The notes beneath the pieces are model-generated. The model had not been told where the DNA came from. It did not search any database and saw only the letters and a list, made by a program, of their open reading frames with translations. A stretch of 64,000 nt of DNA, taken from positions 4,340,001-4,404,000 of the forward strand of contig NZ_CP108394.1 of assembly GCF_041435215.1 (NCBI RefSeq), read 5' to 3'. Each line of letters begins with the position of its first letter. Positions within the stretch are counted from its first letter, which is position 1. The translations under genes and the position numbers were made by a program. Below, one piece after another: positions 56,931-64,000 of the stretch. The stretch is from Streptomyces sp. NBC_01314. GTDB taxonomy: Bacteria > Actinomycetota > Actinomycetes > Streptomycetales > Streptomycetaceae.

Positions 56931-58118
56931 TCACGAACTGTCGGGTATCGGCAACGGCCGCTTCTCGATCGCCGCCGCCATCACCTCCGGGAACAGGTCG
57001 GGCGTGCAGGCGAACGCCGGTGCGCCGAGCGTCGCGAGGGCCGCCGCGTGCTCGCGGTCATACGCCGGCGTCCCTTCGTCGGAGAGCGCGAGCAGCGTCA
57101 CGAACTGCACCCCCGACGCCTTCATCGCCGCCACCCGCTTCAGCATCTCGTCCCGTATCCCGCCCTCGTAGAGGTCGCTGATCAGCACGACCACGGTGTC
57201 CGCGGGCCGGGTGATCTGCGACTGGCAGTACGCGAGGGCCCTGTTGATGTCGGTGCCGCCGCCGAGCTGGGTGCCGAAGAGCACGTCGACCGGGTCGTCG
57301 AGCTGGTCGGTGAGGTCGACGACCGCCGTGTCGAAGACGACGAGCCGGGTGCTGATGGACCGCATGGACGCCAGCACGGCCCCGAATACGGACGCGTAGA
57401 CGACGGACGCCGCCATCGACCCCGACTGGTCGATGCAGAGGACGACCTCCTTCTTCACCGACTGCGAGGCCCGCCCGTACCCGATGAGCCGCTCGGGCAC
57501 GACCGTCCGGTACTCCGGCAGGTAGTTCTTGAGGTTGGCCGCGATCGTGCGGTTCCAGTCGATGTCGTGGTGGCGCGGACGGTTGATGCGGGCGCTGCGG
57601 TCGAGGGCGCCGGTGAGGGTGGCCCGGGTGCGGGTCGCGAGCCGCTTCTCCAGATCCTCGACGACCTTCCGTACGACGGCTCGCGCGGTCTCCTTCGTCG
57701 TCTCCGGCATGGCCTTGTTGAGCGAGAGGAGGGTGCCGACGAGGTGGACGTCCGCCTCCACCGCCTCCAGCATCTCCGGCTCCAGCAGCAGCGCGGACAG
57801 TCCGAGCCGGTCGATGGCGTCCCGCTGCATGACCTGGACGACGGAGGACGGGAAGTACGTCCGGATGTCCCCCAGCCACCGCGCGACGGACGGCGCCGAC
57901 GCACCGAGCCCCGCCGAACGGTCCTGCCCCGCCCGCGCCTTGTCCCCCTTCCCGTACAGCGCGCTCAACGCCTGGTCCATCGCCGCGTCCCGCCCGTCGA
58001 GCGCACACCCGGTACCGTCCGCCGAGTCCCCGCCGAGCACGAGCCGCCAGCGCCGCAACCGCTCGTCGGCGACGCGCCCGCCCGCGTCCACCTCTGCCTC
58101 TGCCTCTGTCGTCGTCAT
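56931..58118 (-). CDS. VWA-domain protein of the MoxR/DUF5682 system
   Basis: 395 residues. The N-terminal half is alpha-helical and Leu-rich. The C-terminal VWA domain has a full MIDAS: Asp230-Gln-Ser-Gly-Ser (CIDQSGSM), LGGGTDINRAL (Thr) and VVVLISDLYEGG (Asp). MoxR ATPases commonly remodel metal-bound VWA partners. The ATG at 58118 overlaps the stop of the 54-residue gene (ATGA). It resembles E. coli YehP. Confidence 0.9.
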   Translation of the reverse strand: MTTTEAEAEVDAGGRVADERLRRWRLVLGGDSADGTGCALDGRDAAMDQALSALYGKGDKARAGQDRSAGLGASAPSVARWLGDIRTYFPSSVVQVMQRDAIDRLGLSALLLEPEMLEAVEADVHLVGTLLSLNKAMPETTKETARAVVRKVVEDLEKRLATRTRATLTGALDRSARINRPRHHDIDWNRTIAANLKNYLPEYRTVVPERLIGYGRASQSVKKEVVLCIDQSGSMAASVVYASVFGAVLASMRSISTRLVVFDTAVVDLTDQLDDPVDVLFGTQLGGGTDINRALAYCQSQITRPADTVVVLISDLYEGGIRDEMLKRVAAMKASGVQFVTLLALSDEGTPAYDREHAAALATLGAPAFACTPDLFPEVMAAAIEKRPLPIPDSS

Positions 58119-58279
58119 CCACGCACCCCCGCACGAGGCCGGGCCCAGAGAGGCATCACCGTCACGGACGCCGGGCTGTCGCCCGTCCGTGACCCGTGTC
58201 CATGGCCGTGCCCGTGCCCGTCCCTGGCCGCCACCGCTTCGGCGACCCGTCTCGGCTTGCGCAGTCCGTCGGTCGTCAT
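58115..58279 (-). CDS. 54-residue His-rich small protein between DUF5682 and VWA genes
   Basis: A short frame exactly fills the 157-nt gap between the two larger genes. Its ATG overlaps the DUF5682 stop (ATGA at 58276-58279) and its TGA overlaps the VWA start (ATGA at 58115-58118). This double 4-bp coupling is the usual operon signature. The product contains HGHGHGHG at residues 22-29, a possible metal-binding stretch, with a basic N-terminus (LRKPRRVAEAVAARD) and an Arg/Pro-rich end. No family recognised. Confidence 0.65.
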   Translation of the reverse strand: MTTDGLRKPRRVAEAVAARDGHGHGHGHGSRTGDSPASVTVMPLWARPRAGVRG

Positions 58280-60816
58280 CCCGCCACCCCCACAAGGTCG
58301 TTGTCGTCGGCAGCCGGCCGACCGTCGCCGTCCAGGCCCAGCAGCAGCCGCACCACCGGCAGCACCGCGTCCGCGCGGTCGGTGTCGAGGTCGTCGGCGA
58401 AGCCGGGTATGCCGACCCGGCCTGCCGCCGTGCTTCCCCGTCGCCCGGGCCCGCGCCGCAGCTGCTCGCCGAGTGTCCGGCGCACCCCCGGCTCGTACGC
58501 CGAGAACGTCCGCCGCAGCAACGGCAGTACGTCCGTGAACGCGTCCCCGGGCACGCCCGTGAGCCAGGCGTCCACCAGGCCGAGGAGTCGCTCGTCGTGC
58601 ACGAGCAGCATTCCGCCGCCGGAACCGCCGCCGACGAACCCCTCGATCCACGCCGCCGCGTCCGCCGGTGCCGTCCCCGGCGACAGCACGAGCCCCATGA
58701 GCCGTGCCGCCTCGTCCTGCGCCAGTTCCCCGTCGTCCAGCAGCAGTCGTACGGCTCGCCCCCGGATCACACCCGGCACGGTGTCCCGCCCGGAGAGGAC
58801 GTGGAGCACCGAGTGCCAACGGCCCCGTATCCCGGTCCGGCTTTCGCCACTCCGTGCCGTGTGTTCCCCCGGGGCCGTATCGCCTAGCAGGCCCACCGCC
58901 CCGTGTACGGCGTCCACATGGCGGCGCATCTCCTGTGCCGCCTCCGCGTCGAGCGCGGCGCACGCGGGCGGCAGTCCGACGAAGACCCGTTCGGCGAGGC
59001 CGGCGGCGACCTCGGCCAGTGCCCGGGTGTCGGTGGCGCGGACGTCGCCGTAGCGGAGGGAGCGGACCAGCGCCGGGAGTGCCTGGGCGAGGTGGCCGAC
59101 GTCCGCGTCGAGAGCGGCGCGGTCGGCGAGCACGCGCATCACCACGGGCAGGGCGTCGGGGAGTTCGGCGAGGAGGCAGTGCTCGGCGAGGCCGGTGATG
59201 TCGGCGAGCGACCCGGCCGTGACGGCGTCCGCCTCGGCCCTGGCGGTCGCCGCGGAGAGCACGGTGGTCCCCCAGACCCCGGCCTCGGCGACCCGTACCG
59301 ACAGCTCCGGCTCCCAGCGCAGCCGCCAGGTCTCGCGGAACGTGCCCGTGCTGCCGCGCGAGGTCGTCGGCTCGCCCCACTCGACGCCGAGCAGTCGCAG
59401 ACGGTGCAGCAGACGGCTGCGCTCCGCGTCGTTCTCCTTCCGCAGGTCGAGCTCCAGCTCACGCTGCAGCGCCTCCGGTTTGAGCCGCAGCCGCCGCTGG
59501 AGCCGCGTGAGGTCCCGCTGCAACGGCACCGCCGGCGCCGACTCGGGCACCTCTCCCAGGACGTCGCCGACCACCAGCCGGTCCTGCACCAGCGACAGCG
59601 GTACGTCCGATCCGTCGCACATCACCGCGCGTACGGCGTCGGTGGTCTCCGTGAGCCCCGGCAGCGGGCGCCCGCGCATCGCGGCGAGCGTCTCGGCCAG
59701 CCGTACCGCCTCGATGACATGCGCGGGGGAGACGATCCGGTCCTCCTCGCGCAGCAGCCCCGCCACCTTGGTCAGCCAGCGCTCCACGGGACGGTCGGGC
59801 GCGCCGAACAGATGCCCGTACCAGCCCGGCGAGTCGATCCCCGCCCCGTAACCGCTGCCCCGGGCCAGTCTCCGGTTCGTCCACGGCACCCAGGTCATGT
59901 CGGTCTTGACCTTGGGCAGCCCCTTCAGCAACGACCGGTCGGCGGCCACGGTCCGCCTCTCCCTCAGCGCGGGCACGTGCCAGGCCCCGCACACGACGGC
60001 CACGCGGTCGTCCCCGAACTCCTTCTGCGCGGCCCGCACCTGCAACCGCATGTACGCCTCGCGCACCGGATCCCGGTCGCGCCCCCCGGCCCCGTACACC
60101 TCCCGCAGCGCCCCCATGGCCTCCTCCAGCACGGCGAACGGCGCGAAGACGTCCCCGCCCGTCCCCCGGTGCTCGACCACGTCCTCCCACCACCGTTCGG
60201 CGTCGTCATACCCGGCGGCTTCGGCGAGCGCGGCGAGCGGATCACCCCGAAGAGCCTCCTCCGCCACCCCCTCGGCCAGGACCGCCTCCTCACCCGGTGT
60301 CGTCTCCTCGGTCACCTCGTGCTGCTGCGAGGTCGGACCGCCCGGCTCGGCGGCGGCTTCCTCCCTCCCCCAGACCAGCGTGTGCGTGGCGGGCAGGTCG
60401 ATGAAGCGGGCCGGTACGCCGTGGGACAGGGCCCAGCGGATGGCCACCCACTCCGGGGAGAACTCGGCGAAGGGCCAGAAGGAGGAACGGCCGGGCTCGT
60501 CGACGGCGTGGGCGAGAAGGGCGACCGGGGGCCGCATGTTCTCGTCGGCGGCGAGCGGGATGAGCGCGTCCGCCTCCGGCGGCCCCTCGATCAGCACGGT
60601 GCGGGGCCGGGCCGCGTCCAGCGCGGCCCGCACGGCCCGCGCCGACCCCGGCCCGTGATGCCGCACACCGAGCAGCAACGGCCCACCACCGGGCACCCGC
60701 ACCCCGCCGGCAACGTGCGCCGTGGCATGCACCTCCGCACCACAGCTCGCTTCCGCAGCACCGATCGCATCCGCCCCGCCGTACATCTCCGCTCCGGAGG
60801 GCGCCCTCCCGCTCAC
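58276..60816 (-). CDS. DUF5682 family protein of the MoxR/VWA system
   Basis: 846 residues. The family start LLLGVRHHGPGSARAVRAALDAARPRTVLIEGPPEADAL (about residues 37-75) and RVAVVCGAWHVPAL (about 250-263) are recognisable. The first block resembles TraB/PrgY-like His-Gly motifs (HHGPGS, EGP, GAWH), suggesting a metal-dependent active site. The rest is Leu/Arg-rich and helical. The GTG at 60816 overlaps the AAA stop (GTGA). E. coli YehM belongs to the same family. The activity is unknown. Confidence 0.88.
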   Translation of the reverse strand: MSGRAPSGAEMYGGADAIGAAEASCGAEVHATAHVAGGVRVPGGGPLLLGVRHHGPGSARAVRAALDAARPRTVLIEGPPEADALIPLAADENMRPPVALLAHAVDEPGRSSFWPFAEFSPEWVAIRWALSHGVPARFIDLPATHTLVWGREEAAAEPGGPTSQQHEVTEETTPGEEAVLAEGVAEEALRGDPLAALAEAAGYDDAERWWEDVVEHRGTGGDVFAPFAVLEEAMGALREVYGAGGRDRDPVREAYMRLQVRAAQKEFGDDRVAVVCGAWHVPALRERRTVAADRSLLKGLPKVKTDMTWVPWTNRRLARGSGYGAGIDSPGWYGHLFGAPDRPVERWLTKVAGLLREEDRIVSPAHVIEAVRLAETLAAMRGRPLPGLTETTDAVRAVMCDGSDVPLSLVQDRLVVGDVLGEVPESAPAVPLQRDLTRLQRRLRLKPEALQRELELDLRKENDAERSRLLHRLRLLGVEWGEPTTSRGSTGTFRETWRLRWEPELSVRVAEAGVWGTTVLSAATARAEADAVTAGSLADITGLAEHCLLAELPDALPVVMRVLADRAALDADVGHLAQALPALVRSLRYGDVRATDTRALAEVAAGLAERVFVGLPPACAALDAEAAQEMRRHVDAVHGAVGLLGDTAPGEHTARSGESRTGIRGRWHSVLHVLSGRDTVPGVIRGRAVRLLLDDGELAQDEAARLMGLVLSPGTAPADAAAWIEGFVGGGSGGGMLLVHDERLLGLVDAWLTGVPGDAFTDVLPLLRRTFSAYEPGVRRTLGEQLRRGPGRRGSTAAGRVGIPGFADDLDTDRADAVLPVVRLLLGLDGDGRPAADDNDLVGVAG

Positions 60817-61967
60817 GCACTCACCTCGCGGCAGGCGCGGTAGAAGTCCGTCCAACCGTCGCGCTCGCGGACGACCGCCTCCAGGTACTCCTGCCAGATG
60901 ACGCGGTCGGCGGCCGGGTCGCGGACGACGGCGCCGAGGATGCCGGCTGCGACGTCGGATGCGCGCAGGACGCCGTCGCCGAAGTGGGCGGCGAGGGCGA
61001 GCCCGCCCGTGACGACGGAGATCGCCTCGGCGGTGGACAGTGTGCCGCTGGGCGACTTCAGCTTCGTACGGCCGTCCGTCGTGACGCCGTCGCGCAGCTC
61101 GCGGAAGACCGTGACGACGCGGCGAATCTCGTCGACGCCGTCGGGCACGGCCGGCAGGTCGAGGGAGCGGCCGATCTGGTCGACGCGGCGCGAGACGATG
61201 TCGACCTCGGCGTCGGCGCTCTCCGGCAGCGGCAGCACCACGGTGTTGAAACGGCGGCGCAGGGCACTCGACAGATCGTTCACACCGCGGTCGCGGTCGT
61301 TGGCCGTGGCGATGAGGTTGAAGCCACGGACGGCCTGCACCTCCTGCCCCAACTCCGGTATCGGCAGCGTCTTCTCGGACAGGATCGTGATCAGCGTGTC
61401 CTGGACGTCGGCCGGGATCCGGGTCAGCTCCTCGACGCGGGCCGTCATGCCCTCCGCCATGGCCCGCATGACGGGACTGGGCACGAGGGCGTCGCGGCTC
61501 GGGCCGTGGGCGAGCAGCTGCGCGTAGTTCCAGCCGTAGCGGATCGCCTCCTCCGGGGTGCCCGCCGTGCCCTGCACGAGCAGCGTGGAGTCGCCGCTGA
61601 CTGCCGCCGCCAGGTGCTCGGACACCCAGGTCTTGGCGGTGCCGGGCACGCCGAGCAGGAGCAGGGCGCGGTCGGTGGCGAGAGTGGTGACGGCGACCTC
61701 GACGATGCGGCGCGGCCCGACGTACTTCGGTGTGATCACGGTGCCGTCCGGGAGTGTCCCGCCGAGCAGATACGTGGCGACGGCCCACGGCGAGAGCTTC
61801 CAGCGGGCCGGCCGGGGCCGGTCGTCCTGGGCGGCCAGCAGGGCCAGTTCATCGGCGAAGGCGTGCTCGGCATGCGCCCGAAGCACCTCTCCGCCCGTAC
61901 GCGTGTTCGCGGGCGCGGACTGGTTGTGGCTCGGGTCGACAGTGGTCGTTCCAACGGACGCAGGCAT
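60813..61967 (-). CDS. MoxR-type AAA+ ATPase
   Basis: 384 residues. Walker A is GVPGTAKT with Lys112. The sensor region is NLIATANDRDRGVNDLSSALRRRFNTVVLPLP, typical of MoxR-type ATPases. ELTRIPADVQDTLITILSEKTL is also conserved. The ATG at 61967 follows GGAGGGGGA; the frame extending to 62066 is rejected. First gene of the operon AAA - DUF5682 - small ORF - VWA, read from a promoter with a TTGTCAGTG element. E. coli YehL is the likely counterpart. Confidence 0.93.
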   Translation of the reverse strand: MPASVGTTTVDPSHNQSAPANTRTGGEVLRAHAEHAFADELALLAAQDDRPRPARWKLSPWAVATYLLGGTLPDGTVITPKYVGPRRIVEVAVTTLATDRALLLLGVPGTAKTWVSEHLAAAVSGDSTLLVQGTAGTPEEAIRYGWNYAQLLAHGPSRDALVPSPVMRAMAEGMTARVEELTRIPADVQDTLITILSEKTLPIPELGQEVQAVRGFNLIATANDRDRGVNDLSSALRRRFNTVVLPLPESADAEVDIVSRRVDQIGRSLDLPAVPDGVDEIRRVVTVFRELRDGVTTDGRTKLKSPSGTLSTAEAISVVTGGLALAAHFGDGVLRASDVAAGILGAVVRDPAADRVIWQEYLEAVVRERDGWTDFYRACREVSA

Positions 61968-62010
61968 GGCTGAGTCCCCCTCCAGCTCGGCCGGTTCGGA
62001 TCTGGTGACC

Positions 62011-62033
62011 ACACTGCACCACGCCACTGACAA
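62011..62033 (-). promoter_or_regulatory. TTGTCAGTG damage-type promoter of the MoxR operon
   Basis: On the minus strand TTGTCAGTG (62033-62025) is followed at 8 nt by CAGTGT (62016-62011), one mismatch from the TANNNT consensus. It mirrors the plus-strand element, forming an 11-bp inverted repeat with it. The AAA gene starts 44 nt beyond. Confidence 0.65.
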
Positions 62034-62071
62034 TCCAGTCTGACCTGCGGAAATTGGATCGCGCAAGCCAA

Positions 62072-62094
62072 TTGTCAGTGGTGGGATCTACCTT
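62072..62094 (+). promoter_or_regulatory. TTGTCAGTG-N8-TACCTT damage-type promoter of the SWIM gene
   Basis: TTGTCAGTG at 62072-62080, 8 nt, then TACCTT at 62089-62094 matches exactly the RecA-independent DNA-damage promoter TTGTCRGTG-N8-TANNNT known from mycobacteria, where PafBC acts. The -10 ends 6 nt before the ATG, so the SWIM mRNA is probably leaderless. Confidence 0.8.
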
Positions 62095-62100
62095 CAGAAC

Positions 62101-63477
62101 ATGACTCAGCAGGGGGTGCGCTGGACGGCTGAGCAGGTGCTGGCATTGGCACCTGACGCAGCGTCGCGCAAAGCCGGAAGCAAACTCGCCGCGGCCGGGC
62201 CGTGGTCGGGTGCTGGCAGTTCGGACGAGGGGACGGTGTGGGGACTGTGCAAAGGAAGTGGCAGCAAGCCGTATCAGACGATCATCGACGTGGCGGACTC
62301 CACCGGGCCCGCGTACAAGTGCGGTTGTCCGAGCAGGAAGTTCCCGTGCAAGCACGCGCTGGGGCTGCTCCTGCTCTGGGCGGGCGACGACGCCGCGGTG
62401 CCGACCGGACAGGCTCCGGACTGGGCGCAGCAGTGGCTGTCAGGCCGCCGCACGCGCGCAGCGGAGAGGACGACGAGGACGGACGCGGCATCTGGGGCCA
62501 CGTCCGCTGACCCCGAGGCGGCGCGTCGCCGGGCGGAGCGGCGCGCCGACCGGATCACCGCGGGCGCGGCAGAGCTCGAACAGCGCCTGACCGACCTGTT
62601 CCGCGGCGGCCTGGCCGCCGCGGAACAGGCGGGGTACGGGCTGTGGGAGGAGACGGCGGCCCGCATGGTCGACGCCCAGGCCCCCGGACTGGCGGCGCGG
62701 GTAAGGGAATTGGGCGCGATACCGGGCTCGGGCCCCGGCTGGCCGGTCCGCCTCCTGGAGGAGTGCGCGCTTCTCCATCTCCTCGACCAGGGCTGGCTGC
62801 GCCGCGATCACCTCCCGGACGGCCTCGCGGCCACGGTTCGTTCCCGGATCGGCCTGCCCGGCTCCCCGGACAGCCCACCGGTCCGCGACCGCTGGCTCAC
62901 CCTCGCCCAGTACGACACGTCCGACGCCCATCTCACCACCCGCCGCATCTGGCTGCACGGCACCGAGTCGGGCCGTACGGCGCTGCTCCTCTCCTACGGG
63001 GCCGCAGGCCGCGCGCCCGAGCTGTCGCTGCCGGTCGGGCTGGCTTTCGAAGCCAAGGTGTCGGCCCACCCGGGCGCGGGTCAGCTACGCGCGGCTCTGG
63101 GCGAGCGCTTCACCGCGCCCGAGCCCACCGCCGTACGACCGCCGGGGATCACTCCGTCCGAAGCGGCGGCCCGTTACGGCGCGGCCCTCCAGGACGACCC
63201 CTGGCTGGACTCCGTCCCGGTCACCCTCACCCGTGTCGTCCCCTGCCCGGACGGCGACTCCTGGCAACTGGCCGACGCCGACGGCGACCTCGCGCTCCCC
63301 CTCACCCCGTCCGCGCGCTCCCGCCCCGGCCTGTGGCGTCTCATGGCCCTCTCCGGCGGCACACCCGTCACGGTCTTCGGCGAGTGCGGCCACCGGGGCT
63401 TCACACCGCTGACGGCGTGGGCTGATGAGCCACAGGGTGTGCGGGGACCGGCCGGGCAGGCGGTGACGCTGTGGTGA
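62101..63477 (+). CDS. SWIM zinc-finger protein
   Basis: 458 residues. The SWIM motif is complete: Cys74-x-Cys76-x6-Cys83-x-His85 in YKCGCPSRKFPCKHALGLLLLW. The start MTQQGVRWTAEQVLALAPDAASRKAGSKLA is typical. The C-terminal 250 residues look like the conserved tail of YehQ-like proteins (WLTLAQYDTSDAHLTTRRIWLHGTESGRTALLLSYG). SWIM domains bind DNA or proteins. It is divergent from the MoxR operon and reads toward the DUF5691 gene. The ATG lies 6 nt after the -10 box with no ribosome site, so it is probably leaderless. Confidence 0.9.
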   Translation: MTQQGVRWTAEQVLALAPDAASRKAGSKLAAAGPWSGAGSSDEGTVWGLCKGSGSKPYQTIIDVADSTGPAYKCGCPSRKFPCKHALGLLLLWAGDDAAVPTGQAPDWAQQWLSGRRTRAAERTTRTDAASGATSADPEAARRRAERRADRITAGAAELEQRLTDLFRGGLAAAEQAGYGLWEETAARMVDAQAPGLAARVRELGAIPGSGPGWPVRLLEECALLHLLDQGWLRRDHLPDGLAATVRSRIGLPGSPDSPPVRDRWLTLAQYDTSDAHLTTRRIWLHGTESGRTALLLSYGAAGRAPELSLPVGLAFEAKVSAHPGAGQLRAALGERFTAPEPTAVRPPGITPSEAAARYGAALQDDPWLDSVPVTLTRVVPCPDGDSWQLADADGDLALPLTPSARSRPGLWRLMALSGGTPVTVFGECGHRGFTPLTAWADEPQGVRGPAGQAVTLW

Positions 63478-63557
63478 GGAGAGACGGCGGCCGGCGAGGC
63501 GGCTCCTGGAGCGGCGGTTCGTCACCCGCGATCGTCCCTGAACGGAAGGAACCCCGC

Positions 63558-64000
63558 GTGACCAGTACTTCAGGCACTTCATCCGCTACGGCGGCCACGT
63601 CGGGCCTCTCCTGGGAGGAGCTGGTCACGACCGCGTTGCTCGGGACGGATCGTCGTACGCCGGCCGGTCCGGTGCCGGGCCGGGAGGCGCCCGTGACGTT
63701 GCTGGACGCGGCGGCCGCGGAGACCGTACGGCGCAGGGCGGGGATTCGGCCGGTGCGGGCGGTGGCGCGGCCGGAGCCGGTGGCGCCGGACCGGCGTGCG
63801 ATGCTGCCGCCCGCCGCGAGGCGGAGACTGACGACGTTGCTGGCCGACCGGCCCGGCACCGGTGGAGGGCGCCGGGGCACAGCGCCCGATCTGATGGAAC
63901 TGCTGCCCCAGTGGCTGGCGTTGGCCAACGCACACGGTTACGCGGCGCCCCCGGAGGTCCTGCCCGCACTGCTGGACGCGGCGCGTGGCCGTACCGATCT
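63558..64000 (+). CDS. DUF5691 family protein (partial, runs off the window)
   Basis: The first 147 residues are visible. After a Thr/Ser-rich start, SWEELVTTALLGTDRRTP and TLLDAAAAETVRRRAGI fit the DUF5691 N-terminus, and PDLMELLPQWLALANAHGYAAPPEVLPALLDAARG continues it. The GTG at 63558 follows GGAAGGAACCCC. It lies 80 nt after the SWIM gene on the same strand and likely belongs to the same damage-inducible transcript. The 3' end lies beyond position 64000. Confidence 0.8.
   Translation, partial: MTSTSGTSSATAATSGLSWEELVTTALLGTDRRTPAGPVPGREAPVTLLDAAAAETVRRRAGIRPVRAVARPEPVAPDRRAMLPPAARRRLTTLLADRPGTGGGRRGTAPDLMELLPQWLALANAHGYAAPPEVLPALLDAARGRTD

Noticed and set aside
58903..60843. 646-residue plus-strand frame across DUF5682
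   Set aside because: Antisense shadow of the DUF5682 gene; Arg/Gly/Pro-rich with no motif.

Overview
The window is high-GC DNA whose genes favour GTG/ATG starts, 4-bp stop/start overlaps, GGAGG-type ribosome sites and third-position G/C. Gene content and order (sucCD, purNH, folD, mdh, glyA, trpS, a D-Ala-D-Ala carboxypeptidase next to an SCO4848-type membrane protein) fit the chromosome core of a Streptomyces or close relative. I see no tRNA, rRNA, insertion sequence, prophage or CRISPR array.

Layout. 1-12.1 kb is an accessory island: a DUF397 protein, a secreted 2.4-kilo-residue RHS polymorphic toxin with a Hint domain and its probable immunity gene, and a divergent secreted FG-GAP-type protein. 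12.2-14.5 kb has a VOC protein and a membrane protein/DCC protein/TetR operon behind twin operators. 14.7-20.98 kb carries an anti-sigma-type ATPase, a peptide-binding lipoprotein-like protein, a metallophosphoesterase, a D,D-carboxypeptidase and a BrkB-family membrane protein. 21-25.1 kb is a four-gene set resembling the mycobacterial decaprenyl-phosphoryl-arabinose pathway (UbiA, PAP2, DprE1, DprE2). 25.2-32.8 kb: 2'-5' RNA ligase-like protein, trpS, an ECF sigma module with two matching promoters, glyA, and a glutathionylspermidine-synthase-like gene with a lipoprotein. 33-43.5 kb: MarR-GNAT fusion, mdh, two paralogous XRE-membrane proteins flanking a peptidoglycan-binding protein, folD and DUF3017. 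43.7-54.9 kb: Ser/Thr kinase with a peptidoglycan-binding tail, purNH, PerM-like DUF6350 protein, a sigma-like protein with a C-terminal membrane helix, sucCD.

55.6-64 kb ends with a secreted octapeptide-repeat protein and then the most interesting locus: a divergent gene set, MoxR AAA ATPase - DUF5682 - an unlisted 54-residue His-rich ORF - VWA protein on one strand and SWIM zinc-finger - DUF5691 on the other. The shared 130-bp intergenic region carries two facing TTGTCAGTG elements, one followed at exactly 8 nt by TACCTT. This is the RecA-independent DNA-damage promoter (PafBC type), so the whole system looks damage-inducible. The set resembles E. coli yehL/yehM/yehP/yehQ.

Smaller-scale structure includes a dispersed GC-rich element at three convergent gene junctions, an ECF promoter pair with identical spacing, a 15-bp-stem bidirectional terminator between the kinase gene and purH, and three consecutive hairpins upstream of sucC. 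Functional names rest on recognising protein families by eye; no database search was possible.
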